A DNA stretch of 64,000 nucleotides from assembly GCA_031772625.1 (NCBI GenBank), contig CM062819.1, positions 1,232,644,955 through 1,232,708,954 of the forward strand, given 5' to 3'. Positions 1-10,262 of this stretch are shown here, in pieces. How positions within the stretch are numbered: the first letter of the stretch is position 1; each line of letters starts with the position of its first letter. A program made the position numbers and the translations under genes. The notes under the pieces are model-generated. The model saw only the letters and a list, made by a program, of their open reading frames with translations, was not told the DNA's origin and made no database searches. The DNA comes from Pinus tabuliformis. Lineage: Eukaryota > Streptophyta > Pinopsida > Pinales > Pinaceae.

Positions 1-1017
1 CTCGTCAAACAAATGAAGCAGACGTCATACATTTGGACTACTCATTCACAACATGACTAAAATTTATCAAGAACAAATAATTCACTACATTTTTCATTGA
101 AATGAATTGTTAGCTTTTGCAAAGATGAGGTGTTTACTTTTGCAAACTACAACTGAAGCAAAACTTGGTAACGTTGTAACTGTAGAGGGCAGCATAGCCT
201 AAAACTTAAAAAGGCAGATGATTGTCCAAATAATACTTGAACTCTGTTATAGATAGTAGAGTTCTGCCCAATCTCTTCAAATTTCTATCCTTTCCCTGCC
301 CAAAATGAATCAAGTCATTTCTGAGAGCACTCCTTGTTATGACAGGGAATGCCAAATTTAAGCTAGAGTCCCATCCAGGGTAACTCTCTTTAGTTGAGAC
401 CATCTGAACAGAAAGCCTCAAATTTTTTTTAAATTACCAATCATATTGAAATACCGCAAGAGAAATCATGAAGATTATATAGCCAAAATGACCCCTTATT
501 AAAATTGCCAATAGTGGAGCGTTTACCTGGAGTTCTTTAGTGAAAAGATAAAAACTATGAACAGGAAAAATCATATTAAAGATTTATCTGGCATAATCTT
601 AGCAAATGTTTTTACTGAAAAATTCAGTGCATGTGTCATTTTAATAGGGATTTTGTTCAGATCAGATACAACTTACAATGATGAGCTTTTTATCTACCCC
701 AAATTTTCTCATAAATTTCCGAGACCAAGAATTGCAGAATCTTCCAGTTCTCTGCTGAGCTATTCTCATACTAAACATAATATTTCTCGGCTGCAATATC
801 ATCTATACAAAAAAAAAAAAAGAAAAAAAAAGTAATCCACCAAAACCTAACATCGCACTTGGTTACAAAATTTGTTTCTCTATAATAGAGCTTATCTGTA
901 GCCATAGCCATATTTGTCCTCTGGTCACTAAAGAGTAGCCATATTATCCCTTGTTCATTCTGACCTATATGCTGACATGTGTAGACAAGCTTGATCTCCA
1001 TGTTGCTGATGTACCAC

Positions 1018-1372
1018 TCAATCTGAGGAAAGTGTGAGTGATCTCACCATCCGTTTGAAAGCCACAGAATAGACAGATCCCGATCTATCATTTGCGAAAT
1101 TTTTTTCTTTGAGAAACCCAAACTGCTCAAACACTGTAATCTTTTCTTCTAAGGTTTCTTTCGCTAGATTAAACGTTCCATGTACCGCAACTACAAACTT
1201 CTTTGATCCCAGCTTGAAACCCAAATCCTCGGAAATTCTAAATGACTTCATTACCTTTTCCTCTGAAGCCATGAACATATGAGGATGGTTAGCTACTAAC
1301 TCTGATAATACTCGACCCACAACACCCAATCTTTCCGAAAGAGAAATTGTAGATTTAAGCTTCTTCTCACTA
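1018..1372 (-). pseudogene. truncated mTERF-family gene, copy A
   Basis: This minus-strand frame encodes the same C-terminal ~118 residues as the fuller copy at 2829-3455, from SEKKLKS through SLTLSSD and the stop. It contains the mTERF-like phrases LGFKLGSK and FEQFGFLKEK, typical of the helical repeats of plant mitochondrial/plastid transcription termination factor proteins, which bind organellar nucleic acid. Upstream of SEKKLKS the homology stops at about 1372 and the frame runs into unrelated duplicated DNA, so the N-terminal repeats are missing. It is therefore a broken duplicate. The frame itself has not decayed, so the duplication is probably fairly recent. Family assignment is from motif recognition, not a profile search. 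Confidence 0.6.
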
Positions 1373-1401
1373 GATGTTATCAAAGCAACTACTCCATTAC
1401 T

Positions 1402-1745
1402 ACAACTGAAACAAAACTTGGTAATGTTGTAGCTGAAGAGGGAAACATAGACTAAAACTAAAAAGAGTAGATGATTGTCCAAGTAATACTTGAAGTCTCT
1501 TATAGATAGTTGAGTTCTTCCCACTCTTCAAATTTCTATCCGTTGCCTGCTGAAAATGGATCAAGTGGGGCATTTCTGAGAGCATTCCTTGTTATGACAG
1601 GGATTGCTGAACAAGAAGTCTCGTCTAAATTATCATTCGCAAGAGCATCATGAAAGATAGCATCATGAAATATATCAAGAGCATTATGAAATACCGCAAG
1701 AGCGTCATGAAGATTATATAGCCAAAAAATCCCCTTATTAAAATT
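1402..1745. repeat. third partial copy of the 148-515 segment
   Basis: The stretch from ACAACTGAAACAAAACTTGG through AAATTGCTAG matches 148-515 and 1963-2330 at clearly lower identity than those two match each other. Its last part (about 1620-1745) also holds short repeats of a CGCAAGAG/CATCATGAA type. It marks an older duplication beneath the newer 1.8-kb one. No coding function is seen. Confidence 0.7.
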
Positions 1746-2828
1746 GCTAGATCACACTTTCAAAATTTGTTGAAAGATTAGAATCTACACTGTAATGGTA
1801 AGGACCATCAACCATCTCGTCAAACAAATGAAGCAGATGTCATACATTTGGACTACTCATTCACAACATGACTAAAATTTATCAAGAACAAATAATTCAC
1901 TACATTTTTCATTGAAATGAATTGTTAGCTTTTGCAAAGATGAGGTGTTTACTTTTGCAAACTACAACTGAAGCAAAACTTGGTAAGGTTGTAACTACAG
2001 AGGGCAGCATAGCCTAAAACTTAAAAAGGCAGATGATTGTCCAAATAATACTTGAACTCTGCTATAGATAGTAGAGTTTTGCCCAATCTCTTCAAATTTC
2101 TATCCTTTCCCTGCCCAAAATGAATCAAGTCATTTCTGAGAGCACTCCTTGTTATGAGAGGGAATGCCAAATTTAAGCTAGAGTCCCATCCAGGGTAACT
2201 CTCTTTAGTTGAGACCATCTGAACAGCAAGCCTCAAATTTTTTTTAAATTACCAATCATATTGAAATACCGCAAGAGAAATCATGAAGATTATATAGCCA
2301 AAATGACCCCTTATTAAAATTGCCAATAGTGGAGCGTTTACCTGGAGTTCTTTGGTGAAAAAATAAAAACTATGAACAGGAAAAATCATATTAAAGATTT
2401 ATCTCTCATAATCTTAGCAAATGTTTTTACTGACAAATTCAGTGCATGTGTCATTTTAATAGGGATTTTGTTCAGATCAGATACAACTTACAATGATGAG
2501 CTTTTTATCTACCCCAAATTTTCTCATAAATTTCTGAGACCAAGAATTGCAGAATCTGCCAGTTCTCTGCTGAGCTATTCTCATACTAAACATAATATTT
2601 CTCGGCTGCAATATCATCTATACAAAAAAAAAGAAAAAAAAAGTAATCCACCAAAACCTAACATCGCACTTGGTTACAAAATTTGCTTCTCTATAATAGA
2701 GCTTATCTATAGCCATAGCCATATTTGTCCTCTGGTCACTAAAGAGTAGCCATATTATCCCTTGTTCATTCTGACCTATATGCTGACATGTGTAGACAAG
2801 CTTGATCTCCATGTTGCTGATGTACCAC

Positions 2829-3455
2829 TCAATCTGAGGAAAGTGTGAGTGATCTCACCATCTGTTTGAAAGCCACAGAATAGACAGATCCCGATCTATC
2901 ATTTGCGAAATTTTTTTCTTTGAGAAACCCAAACTGCTCAAACACTGTAATCTTTTCTTCTAAGGTTTCTTTCGCTAGATTAAACGTTCCATGTACCGCA
3001 ACTACAAACTTCTTTGATCCCAGCTTGAAACCCAAATCCTCGGCAATTCTAAATGACTTCATTACCTTTTCCTCTGAAGCCATGAACATATGAGGATGGT
3101 TAGCTACTAACTCTGATAATACTCGACCCACAACACCCAATCTTTCCGAAAGAGAAATTTTAGATTTAAGCTTCTTCTCACTGGCTCCAAATTCCCTTGC
3201 ATACGTAATAATTAGTTTAGGGATATCCTCTTCCTCCATGAAGGTCCCAAGGAAAGTCAGCTTAGACTTCAGGTTCATTTTGGATCTATAAAAAAGGAAC
3301 CTAGGGTTGAGATAGACCACTCTTCGAAACTGAGCAGGGGTGGTCAAACGACAGCCCTTTAACAATTCCAACACTTCTTCCAAATTTTGAGTCGATTTTT
3401 CCCTAAGAAGACTGTTGTGATGTCTAAAGTATTTTGCAAAACAAAAATAAAGGAT
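2829..3455 (-). CDS. mTERF-family protein, 3' exon
   Basis: An open minus-strand frame of about 209 codons. The sequence before it on that strand is an acceptor-like TTTTACAG (complement of 3456-3463), so I treat 3455 as the start of a 3' exon rather than using the internal TTG. The protein has repeated ~30-residue helical units: a segment with PAQFRRVVYLNPRFLF, one with LVANHPHMFMAS, and one with LGFKLGSKKF followed by LEEKITVFEQFGF. That is the cadence of mTERF repeats in plant organelle gene-expression factors. Family members usually have 6-10 repeats (300-500 aa), so upstream exons are missing or degenerate here. No good 5' exon was found within 1 kb upstream. It could be a functional gene end or a retained fragment. 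Confidence 0.62.
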   Translation of the reverse strand: MLYFCFAKYFRHHNSLLREKSTQNLEEVLELLKGCRLTTPAQFRRVVYLNPRFLFYRSKMNLKSKLTFLGTFMEEEDIPKLIITYAREFGASEKKLKSKISLSERLGVVGRVLSELVANHPHMFMASEEKVMKSFRIAEDLGFKLGSKKFVVAVHGTFNLAKETLEEKITVFEQFGFLKEKNFANDRSGSVYSVAFKQMVRSLTLSSD

Positions 3456-3537
3456 CTGTAAAATTAACTAGCAGACAGGCAATCACATTGAAGAATTTCA
3501 ATCCAACCGACAGTTCATCATTCATGGAGGAGAAACT

Positions 3538-3681
3538 ATGTCAAAGGAAGAAATGGAAGCAATTTTGAATAACGCTTCATCTGTGTTTAGGCTTATGTCA
3601 GAGCTTGAAGGCAGAGTTGAGACGGTTTCAAAATTACTCCATCTCATCCAATGCCATACTTCCTGCTCCATGAAACAATAA
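3538..3681 (+). CDS. short unrecognised ORF (47 aa)
   Basis: ATG at 3538 opens a 47-codon frame reading MSKEEMEAILNN, then a Glu/Leu-rich stretch (LMSELEGRVETV), ending in MKQ-stop at 3679-3681. Its composition is amphipathic and protein-like, but it is too short to assign. It lies about 80 bp upstream of, and divergent from, the mTERF 3' exon. It may be a spurious frame or an exon remnant. Confidence 0.25.
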   Translation: MSKEEMEAILNNASSVFRLMSELEGRVETVSKLLHLIQCHTSCSMKQ

Positions 3682-4333
3682 TGAAACAATAATCTGAACT
3701 AAACCACACACAATTAAAGTAATCCACAATCTACACGTCATTGATACATTGAATAGATTTCATTTGCACATTTTATGATATTAAAAGAGAGAAATACATG
3801 AAACTAAATTTTAGACATTGAACAGTTTTCTTAATGCCTGATAAGGAAAACACATACATATGCATCTGTGTAATTTGGAGGTCCGATCGGTATAAAACTC
3901 TGGTTTTGGTAGCCTTTAACCACCAAACTAAAACCAAAGAAGATGCCGATAATTATGTTCATGAATACATAACTAAATAACAACCAGTAACTATGTTCTT
4001 GACTACATAATTAAATAACATCCAACAAACCGAAAGTTGCTGGGTGCAGACTCCACTTCAGTTTTTTCCCTATGAATCGTGGAGATAGCACCTATAACAA
4101 TTGCCTGACACATTTCAATGCCTTTATTTGCAATTACAAAAACCATGAACGTCTGATTGTTCATGTATCCTCAATTCAAAACAATTTTTTACAAGAGCTT
4201 AGTTGTCTGTAAAGTTCAAAACTTGTACTCAACTCAGATGCATTGTCCCCTCCATAATGGAATGCATCATGGATTCAAATGGCTTCATCCTTGGAGGGAT
4301 TAGTTTTTTTCCAGAGAATATTATTCAAAGAAA
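3682..4333. other. no gene recognised
   Basis: AT-rich sequence with no convincing frame, LTR end or repeat that I can support. There is a small local duplication of ATGTTC-ACATAA-type sequence around 3955-4020. Confidence 0.6.
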
Positions 4334-4860
4334 TCATAAATGCATCCTGGAAAACCTTAAATCTTGAATAGCAGGTATAATTTCCTGGATTATGGTCTTT
4401 CTCATTTCCTTCCTCTGTTCCTTGGGGATTTTCTGAAGAGCCTCTATCACATTTATATTATTTTCTTCAACTGTCTCTTCTGCTATGTAAACTGAAGATG
4501 CCATGGATACTTATAATATGCTGTAAAGGGATTGAACAACACATGAATGCACCCAACTTTAAGAGAATCGAACAGGGATCTCCGAGTAGGGCTATCACCA
4601 GGAGGCTGAAGGTAGAATTCGGATTGCATGAAGAGCTTCACTTTGTTTTTGGGACCTAGGCAAACGTAGGAATTGCAGTTCAAAAAATTGCAACTCTTTG
4701 GTTTGCCTAACACTGTTCAATGAGGACGGAACGAATGGATTTTGTATTGTTGCATCTTGGAGAACCTGCAAAGCTTATTAGATGGGGTCTCTGGCTTATC
4801 CTGATCTGCCATTGCCATTGCCAAATATCTTCATCAGAAAGAGGATGAAAGAAAATACAA
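4334..4860 (-). pseudogene. GT47 exostosin-like glycosyltransferase remnant
   Basis: On the minus strand, several frames together spell the C-terminal half of a plant GT47 family enzyme (MUR3/xyloglucan galactosyltransferase type, Golgi, cell-wall synthesis). They read, in order: FHPLSDEDIW; RPHLISFAGSPR; SIRSVLIEQC; a frameshift; SCNFLNC; SEFYLQPPGDSPTRRS; FDSLKVGC and FNPFTAYYKYPWHL; a second frameshift; VYIAEETV; IPKEQRKEM; and a stop at 4334-4336. The LQPPGDSxTRRSxFDS block is the family hallmark. At least two frame breaks make it a pseudogene. The frame stays open further upstream (to about 5000), but that part does not match the family as I know it. No intact partner is in the window. 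Confidence 0.8.
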
Positions 4861-4999
4861 GCATCCAAGTATTTAAAGTGCAGTAGAGATTCAACAGTCC
4901 CATGTGCATGAAAGAGAACTCCTACATTGCCAGCTTGGTTAGCACAGTAAATGTGAAAGGAATCATACCATCGTGGGTTTTTGGGTTCGTCAAGGATCT

Positions 5000-5061
5000 G
5001 AGTTCAACCCACTAGAGCTTTCTCTAGACCGAGTTCAACCCACTAGAGCTTTCTCCAGATC
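5000..5061. repeat. 31-bp tandem repeat, two copies
   Basis: GAGTTCAACCCACTAGAGCT followed by TTCTCTAGACC is immediately repeated once with two changes. Small tandem duplication upstream of the GT47 remnant; no function inferred. Confidence 0.85.
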
Positions 5062-5291
5062 GATGGTCGCGTACAGTCTGTTAGCTCCTTTTCCAAACCC
5101 CATAGTCTCTTGAATGCCCCTCAATGTCTTGAATGAACTGTAACCATAGACACAAACAATAATAAAAAAAAAGACAAAAAAAGACAAAATGAATCACAGA
5201 GGATTCGATCGTTCTATATCTTAGAACTCAAATTACGCCATTTTTTACCTTTCTGAAGGACTTGGGAGCTCCTCCCGTCACTCAACCAGGA

Positions 5292-5501
5292 TCACTCAGT
5301 GAATCTGCCTCGAAGATAGTTACATGGAGAGTTCCATGAATCAATAGCCGAGCCATTACTGATCACAGCCCATTTAGAGCGATTTCTAAGCCAATCTAAA
5401 GATAATCCTTGCAAAAATGGAGCCTTTGTTCCATACACAGGAAAAGGAGCCTCCATAGTTATTAGCAGGTGGCTTACAAAGTCTTCCTCTATCACCACCA
5501 T
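5292..5501 (-). CDS. unrecognised ORF (69 aa)
   Basis: A 69-codon minus-strand frame starting MVVIEEDFVSHLL and ending CNYLRGRFTE. It looks protein-like (balanced composition, aromatic residues in SLDWLRNRSKWAV) but I do not recognise it. It might be an exon or retroelement gene remnant between the GT47 pseudogene and the antisense ORF. No promoter or splice evidence decides this. Confidence 0.25.
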   Translation of the reverse strand: MVVIEEDFVSHLLITMEAPFPVYGTKAPFLQGLSLDWLRNRSKWAVISNGSAIDSWNSPCNYLRGRFTE

Positions 5502-5678
5502 TGCTGGTCTACTGAAGCCCTCCTTTACTTATTTTGTGGTTTCTTTACCGTTACAGCTGCTTGGCAGTTAATAAACTCATGGATCTGCCGGGAGTTCAAC
5601 CAGCGCTGATTAAAATTCCAACTATAATGATCTGATCCAAGGGCACAATCTCTTTTAATCGTCTAACACATCAGATCA

Positions 5679-6479
5679 ATGGTCGAAAATAAGACACGGT
5701 GGCATATAAGGGAGTTCTTCCCAGAGGGAAACGCCTTACGGCGTAACAAGTGGAAGTTCCTTTATGCTGTTGACTGCACATCTCCTACGATCTTTGACTG
5801 GGCAGAGGCCATGAAGATGAACATCAAGTGCCAACTATCCAAAGCTAAGGCTAGGAATCTGAAGCAATTTGGCTTTGGATCAATGCTTGTGACCTTCTCC
5901 CTGGAACGAGTACCATTGTTCCAGTATCCGCTGACTGAGGTAGATCCTCCTATGCCACACGATACGCGGATGGCCCGCTGGAGTTGTTTTTTGCCCATGA
6001 TCACTGGGGGTCAGCACATGTCATACTGACCTGCATTATTTTCATGGCTACAATGACAGAAGATCGTCGTGGAGGACTAGCCATATAGTGGCACTGATTT
6101 CTAAGGAGATCCAGACTTGCCCTTACGAGATGGAGAGGACTTTGATGATGAAGATAAAAAACCAAAATTTTTAATTTTGAGATTTTTTACTTGTTTTTGG
6201 TATATATGTGCTTATAACATTTCTCTTGTTAATGCAGGTGTTGGACCAGAGCGGCCTTCTGGGATGTCCCCAATAGCTAGGCACGTCCCCCTCCCTATCA
6301 ATGCTATCGCTCCTTATCAGAAGGAGAGTGACAACGAGGAGGAGATCGCGAGGAACCTTGAAGGGTTGACTCGTGGTATCCCGGAGTATGCTCGATTAGG
6401 AGACATTCCTCGTCAGTACCAGAGACACATGGTGGGAGTGTCGGAGCCGATCCACCAATTGCTGACTCATGTTGCATGA
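5679..6479 (+). pseudogene. plant-mobile-domain-like ORF, antisense to gypsy-1
   Basis: Two plus-strand frames (5679-6029 and 6117-6479) look like one broken gene. The first has GFGSMLVTFSLERVP and MARWSCFLP, similar in layout to the 'FxxERVP...DPRMxRW' section of plant mobile domain (PMD) proteins carried by plant transposons. The second follows an acceptor-like TTGTTAATGCAG ending at 6239 and is rich in charged and Pro residues. Tat-lineage Ty3/gypsy elements (e.g. Grande, RIRE2) are known to carry an antisense ORF between pol and the 3' LTR. This ORF has that orientation and position relative to gypsy-1, whose pol ends at 6735. Stops at 6027-6029 and in the linker make it non-functional as read. 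The PMD assignment is tentative. Confidence 0.4.
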
Positions 6480-6644
6480 GCTGTATCATGCTACCATGAT
6501 CACCATGCTAATTAGTTCCTAGGTTCAGCACTTACATATTTTTTTAGGCCTATGTGCCACAGATATATGAGGCCTGCGAGCCGCCGATATTATTTTAGAT
6601 ACACATATTATTTTTTGGGATATGATGTATCAAACATTATCACC

Positions 6645-6650
<6 letters not shown>

Positions 6651-6690
<40 letters not shown>
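6651..6690. repeat. (GT)20 microsatellite
   Basis: Uninterrupted GT dinucleotides following CACCATATAT. Probably polymorphic; it lies just beyond the gypsy-1 pol stop. Confidence 0.97.
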
Positions 6691-6691
<1 letters not shown>

Positions 6692-6734
6692 GTATTATAC
6701 TGTCTACTATGGTACAAATGGTTTGTTTTGTCTT

Positions 6735-7160
6735 TTAAATGTTTCGTAAATGTCTATCCAACACATGATTAGCTAATGCATCTATTAATGCATTCATGCG
6801 TCTAGGAATATGATGATATGTAATGTAATCAAAATGCCTTTCCAATAGACGAATACAGAAATACATTCTCAATATTTGAGGGTTTCTAACGGAATATTAC
6901 CCGTTGAGTTGAAGAACGACAAGCTGTGAATCCAGGTTGACAACAAGTTCTCTGATTCCCAGAGCGATGGCTTCTGACAACATTTTGATGACCACATTGT
7001 ATTCAGCAATGTTGTTGGTTCTGCAACCTAGGCAGATACCTTGAAGGTCAATCAACTCATAGCTAGGGTCATAAATAGTCCATGCCACAGATGATAGGCT
7101 CCGAGTACTACAGCAAGCACCATCAGCAAAACCAACGTGAGGAGTCGCAGACATCTGCAA
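6735..7160 (-). pseudogene. gypsy-1 archaeal-type RNase H (aRNH)
   Basis: Minus-strand frame with FADGACCST, AWTIYDPS, CLGCRTNNIAEY and NLDSQLVVLQLNG, then an in-frame TAA at 6898-6900. The same frame resumes as VRNP, TYHHIPRRMNALIDALAN and VLDRHL and stops at 6735-6737. The DG/TNNIAEY/DSQLVV/N-x-x-x-D-ALAN pattern is that of the additional RNase H of plant Tat-lineage elements, distinct from the usual gypsy RNase H already present at 9455-10051. Catalytic Asp (DGA), Glu (AEY), Asp (LDS) and the final Asp (IDALAN) are all visible. Its position, downstream of integrase rather than next to the first RNase H, is noteworthy. The stop codon makes it a pseudogene. Confidence 0.85.
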
Positions 7161-7239
7161 AGCAAGAAAAGCATAGTAAACAGGAAAGTTGTTTGAAAAC
7201 TAACACACAAAACCACGCTATACAAAATTTAATCACACA

Positions 7240-8108
7240 CTAATGTATACAAGTAACCATGCAAGATGACCTAAGAATAGTACTTCTTGAGGTAAAGCCC
7301 GTTTCGGGGCTTATCGAGAGGATTTCCTTCATAATCAATAAGCTCATAGGATCCTTTCTACAAAACACATTCCACGATGTAGGGCCCATGCCACATCGGT
7401 TCAAACTTGCATGCCCCCAGCTTATTGTTAGCTTGGTTGTACAGTAGGACCAAATCACCCTCAGAGAACACACAAGGGGAGACCAACTGATCAAAATGGG
7501 ATTTGACCCGTTTCTTTTGTGCTTCGATGACCAAGGCCGCAAGATGGCGAGTCTCATCTAGGTGTTCTAAATATAAGAGGTGTTCCTCTTGAGGTGATGT
7601 TTCAAGGAGGAGTTCAACAGCTAACTTGAGTGAAGGAATCTTACATTCGATTGGCAATGTTGCTTCCAGACCATAGACCAGCTGGAATGGTGTGAAACCA
7701 ATTGCGTCTGAGGTTGAGGTTCGATAGGCCCATAGAGCTGAAAAAAGAATGAGATGCCAATTTGACTTGTGCATCCCAATAGTCCGCTAAAGCATTGTGA
7801 CCAAGACCTTGTTCACAGCTTCAACTTGGCCATTGGCTTGAGGGTAATATGGGGTCAAGCCATCGTGGCACAAGCCCAACGCAGATGTCAACTCGACCAT
7901 CATGTAATCTATGAAATGGGAGCCATGGTCTGTGACAATGGCTTGGGGTACGCCGAACCTGGAAATAACACGGTTAAAAAGGAATTGAGCCACTGTCTTA
8001 CCATCTGAGAATATGTAGGCATCGCTTTGGCCCATTTGGTGAAATAATCCACAACGACGATAATATAGCCATGCCCCCCGACCAAACGAGGGTTACATGT
8101 CATATAAT
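7240..8108 (-). pseudogene. gypsy-1 integrase, core and C-terminal part
   Basis: The minus strand encodes GGHGYIIVVVDYFTKWA, then TDHGSHF with the second catalytic Asp, then YYPQANGQVEAVNKVL with the catalytic Glu, the DDE arrangement of retroviral-type integrases. This runs on in another frame to the C-terminal portion (ALWAYRTSTSDAIGFTPFQLVYG, then FDQLVSPCVFSEGDLVLLYN). The N-terminal piece, including the first catalytic Asp in WGIDY, lies at 9126-9360 on the other side of a solo LTR. No chromodomain follows. Frameshifts near 7360-7450 and 7790 add to the disruption. Confidence 0.88.
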
Positions 8109-9120
8109 TGTAGATTTTCCTACAAATTCTCTACAAATCTACCTCTGAGATCTATGTAGAAAATCTGATTGTAGAACTCGATAATGCAATATACCAAAGC
8201 AAAATACTATAATCTAATTCTACTATCAAATAGCGAAAGATTAAAATATTTGAGCAAGATCAAGCTAAACACATATAACCATAAGAAGAAGAATCAATAC
8301 ACATGAAACACAGAAAATACTTAGGGGAAAGCCTCATCTAAAAACCCCACTATTTGTATTATCATACAAGGTGGAAATATCTCAAAATTACACAAAGCCT
8401 TAGCTCCCACAACTAGCCATCTCTCAATACAATCCTTCTGGATGCTCACAGACAAATAAGGCTTCTCACAAACCTTCTCCTATGCCCTCCAAGCCTCCTA
8501 TTTCCTTGCTCTGTTTCTCTTGGGTGATCCTACAGTTACGAAGTGTAACATTGATCACTCACACTAATCTCACACCTTGTAAAACTGCACAATCCTCAAG
8601 GAACCTTTTTCCTTTTGCATGGATGAATTTCCTTTATAGGAACCTTTTTCCTTTTACATAGTAACCTGTCCTTGACATTTAGCTCAACTGGGTCTTTGTC
8701 TAAATAGACATGCATGAGTTTCTGATGAGAGAATCTTCAGTTATCTCGAGTACACTAGTTGGATGCATGCATGTATTAACTGATTGAACTCACAATTAGT
8801 TCCTCAAACAGTTTGGAACTAATTTAACTAGACTTAACTCCATAAACTGAGCTAACTAAGTACAACTCAAATATAACTCAATATTATCTCCTTAATTAAG
8901 GGATAATCTCCTTAATTAAGGGATAACTATTGCATGACTTCACAAAGACTTCTAACTTAAATTTCTCCAACTAATTAATCCATAATGAATTAATTAATTA
9001 TTTTTCAAGCAGCTGGTGAGACTAAATTCAAATTTTAATCCTCAATTTTAATTCAAGGACAAATTAAAATTGGAATATTCTGGATTCTATTTTTAACATT
9101 TCTTGTTTCTATTTTCAACA
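8109..9120 (-). mobile_element. solo LTR (family S) inserted in gypsy-1 integrase
   Basis: A 1,012-bp segment that begins TGTAGATTTTCC and ends TTTTCAACA on the plus strand (TG...CA), flanked by the direct repeat ATAAT at 8104-8108 and 9121-9125. It interrupts the integrase between the codons for WGIDY and MTCNP, so excising it restores the protein order. It has no internal coding region, so it is a solo LTR left by LTR-LTR recombination. It is related to 48154-49259 (opposite orientation), sharing TGTTGAAAAT near one end, a GGGGTTTTTAG-type motif inside and a TGTAGAGAA..TCTACA end. I place it on the minus strand by that comparison. Confidence 0.92.
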
Positions 9121-9125
9121 ATAAT

Positions 9126-9360
9126 CGATGCCCCATTTGGCAAAGGGACCAACAGTGATGACGGGGTGTAGGTGAGGGAGTGGGGCATGCATCTTGCATT
9201 GGTAAATGTGGCATTCAATGCACTTGCGAACAGCAAAAATTCCTGAAGATAGAAAGCCATAAATAACCAATGGGAAGGATTTTTTGAGTTGTAGCGTAAC
9301 CAGACATATGATCACCACATGCCCCAGAGTGGCAATCATTGAGAAATCTTTCATCTTCCT
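9126..9360 (-). pseudogene. gypsy-1 integrase, N-terminal part
   Basis: The minus-strand frame carries the end of the integrase zinc-binding region (KCIECHIYQCKMHAP) and the start of the core (VGPFAKWGIDY), then is cut by the solo LTR at 9121. WGIDY holds the first catalytic Asp of the DDE triad. The upstream part of the HHCC domain, expected between 9360 and 9455, is poorly preserved. Confidence 0.8.
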
Positions 9361-9454
9361 CGATCACAAGGCACCAGCGAAGAACTAAATTGACACCGAC
9401 ATAGTATAAAGTATCGCCAATAATATGGTAGGGTTGGGAGTGATGTTGAATCCT

Positions 9455-10051
9455 TCAGTGATCATCCTTGGTCAACGTCGAATGGAACGTGGACATTTGG
9501 AGATACACAATGATATCACTGTACCATGGATTGAGGGTGCTAATCAAGAATAGGGTCTCATCTGGAAGTTGTTCATCTGCACCAGCAGGGAGAGCCTTGG
9601 AGGGAAGGGAACCAATCAATTCAGCAAAAAAAAGTGACTTCTTAGATTTGGCTGTAGTGAAGACCAAATCGAATTCTTGTAGGATTATGATCCATTTAGA
9701 ATACTTTCTCCCTCGCAACTGACGAGTCAGGACATAGGTCATAGGGTTGCATTCATAAATCACTATAGTCGTGCGCAATAGGATATATTGCCAAAAGCGT
9801 TGAATAGCCTGAACAGTATCCAAAGCCAACTTCTCGACATGTGCATAATGCGTTTAGGGATCGAGGATATTCTGACTAAGGTAGTAGATGACATGTTCAT
9901 TGCCTTCATCGTCGTCTTGAACCAAAACCATAGCAATAGTGCTAGGGGATGCGGCTAGGTAAAGGAAGTAATCTCGATAATAGTCTGGCGGGTGCAACAG
10001 AGGAGCATTTATGAGGATTTCCTTGAGATCGTTAAAGGATTTTTGGGCCAC
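9455..10051 (-). pseudogene. gypsy-1 Ty3-type RNase H
   Basis: Two minus-strand frames make up the RNase H that follows RT. The first (from 10051) has FNDLKEILINAPLL, the RT-connection tether, then YLAASPSTIAMVLVQDD, the first active-site strand with TD changed to AA, and HVIYYLSQ. The second has ECNPMTYVLTR, GRKYSKWIIILQEFDL and FAELIGSLP. This is the canonical gypsy RNase H, separate from the aRNH at 6735-7160. The change of the first Asp (normally TDAS) to Ala and a break near 9830-9855 indicate loss of function. Confidence 0.82.
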
Positions 10052-10262
10052 CTCGTCCCATACAAAGGGCGTTCCTTATTTGAGCAATCGGGTAAATCCT
10101 GTGGCTAGCCCGCCATAGTTGGTACAAAACGAAATAGAAAGTTGGCCTTTCCTTGCAGGCTCTGGAGTTGTGTAGTGAGGATGGAGGGGGTAAAGTTACA
10201 ATGGCCTCTACTTTTAGCAGATCTAGGCGAATACCATCCTTGAAAATGATGAAGCCGAGGAG

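Larger units (their letters stand above)
1..3187. repeat. 1.8-kb direct tandem duplication
   Basis: Bases 1 to about 1372 recur at 1816 to about 3187 with an offset of about 1,811-1,815 bp and only scattered substitutions and poly-A length changes. Each copy holds the C-terminal part of an mTERF-like gene on the minus strand and about 1 kb downstream of it. The first copy breaks off at about 1372 inside the gene and passes into a third partial copy of the 148-515 segment. This looks like unequal crossing-over or segmental duplication of a gene end rather than a transposon: I see no terminal repeats or flanking target duplications. Confidence 0.9.

Noticed and set aside
1400..1585. Short minus-strand ORFs in the 148-515 repeat family
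   Set aside because: The three copies do not preserve one common frame, so coding is unlikely.
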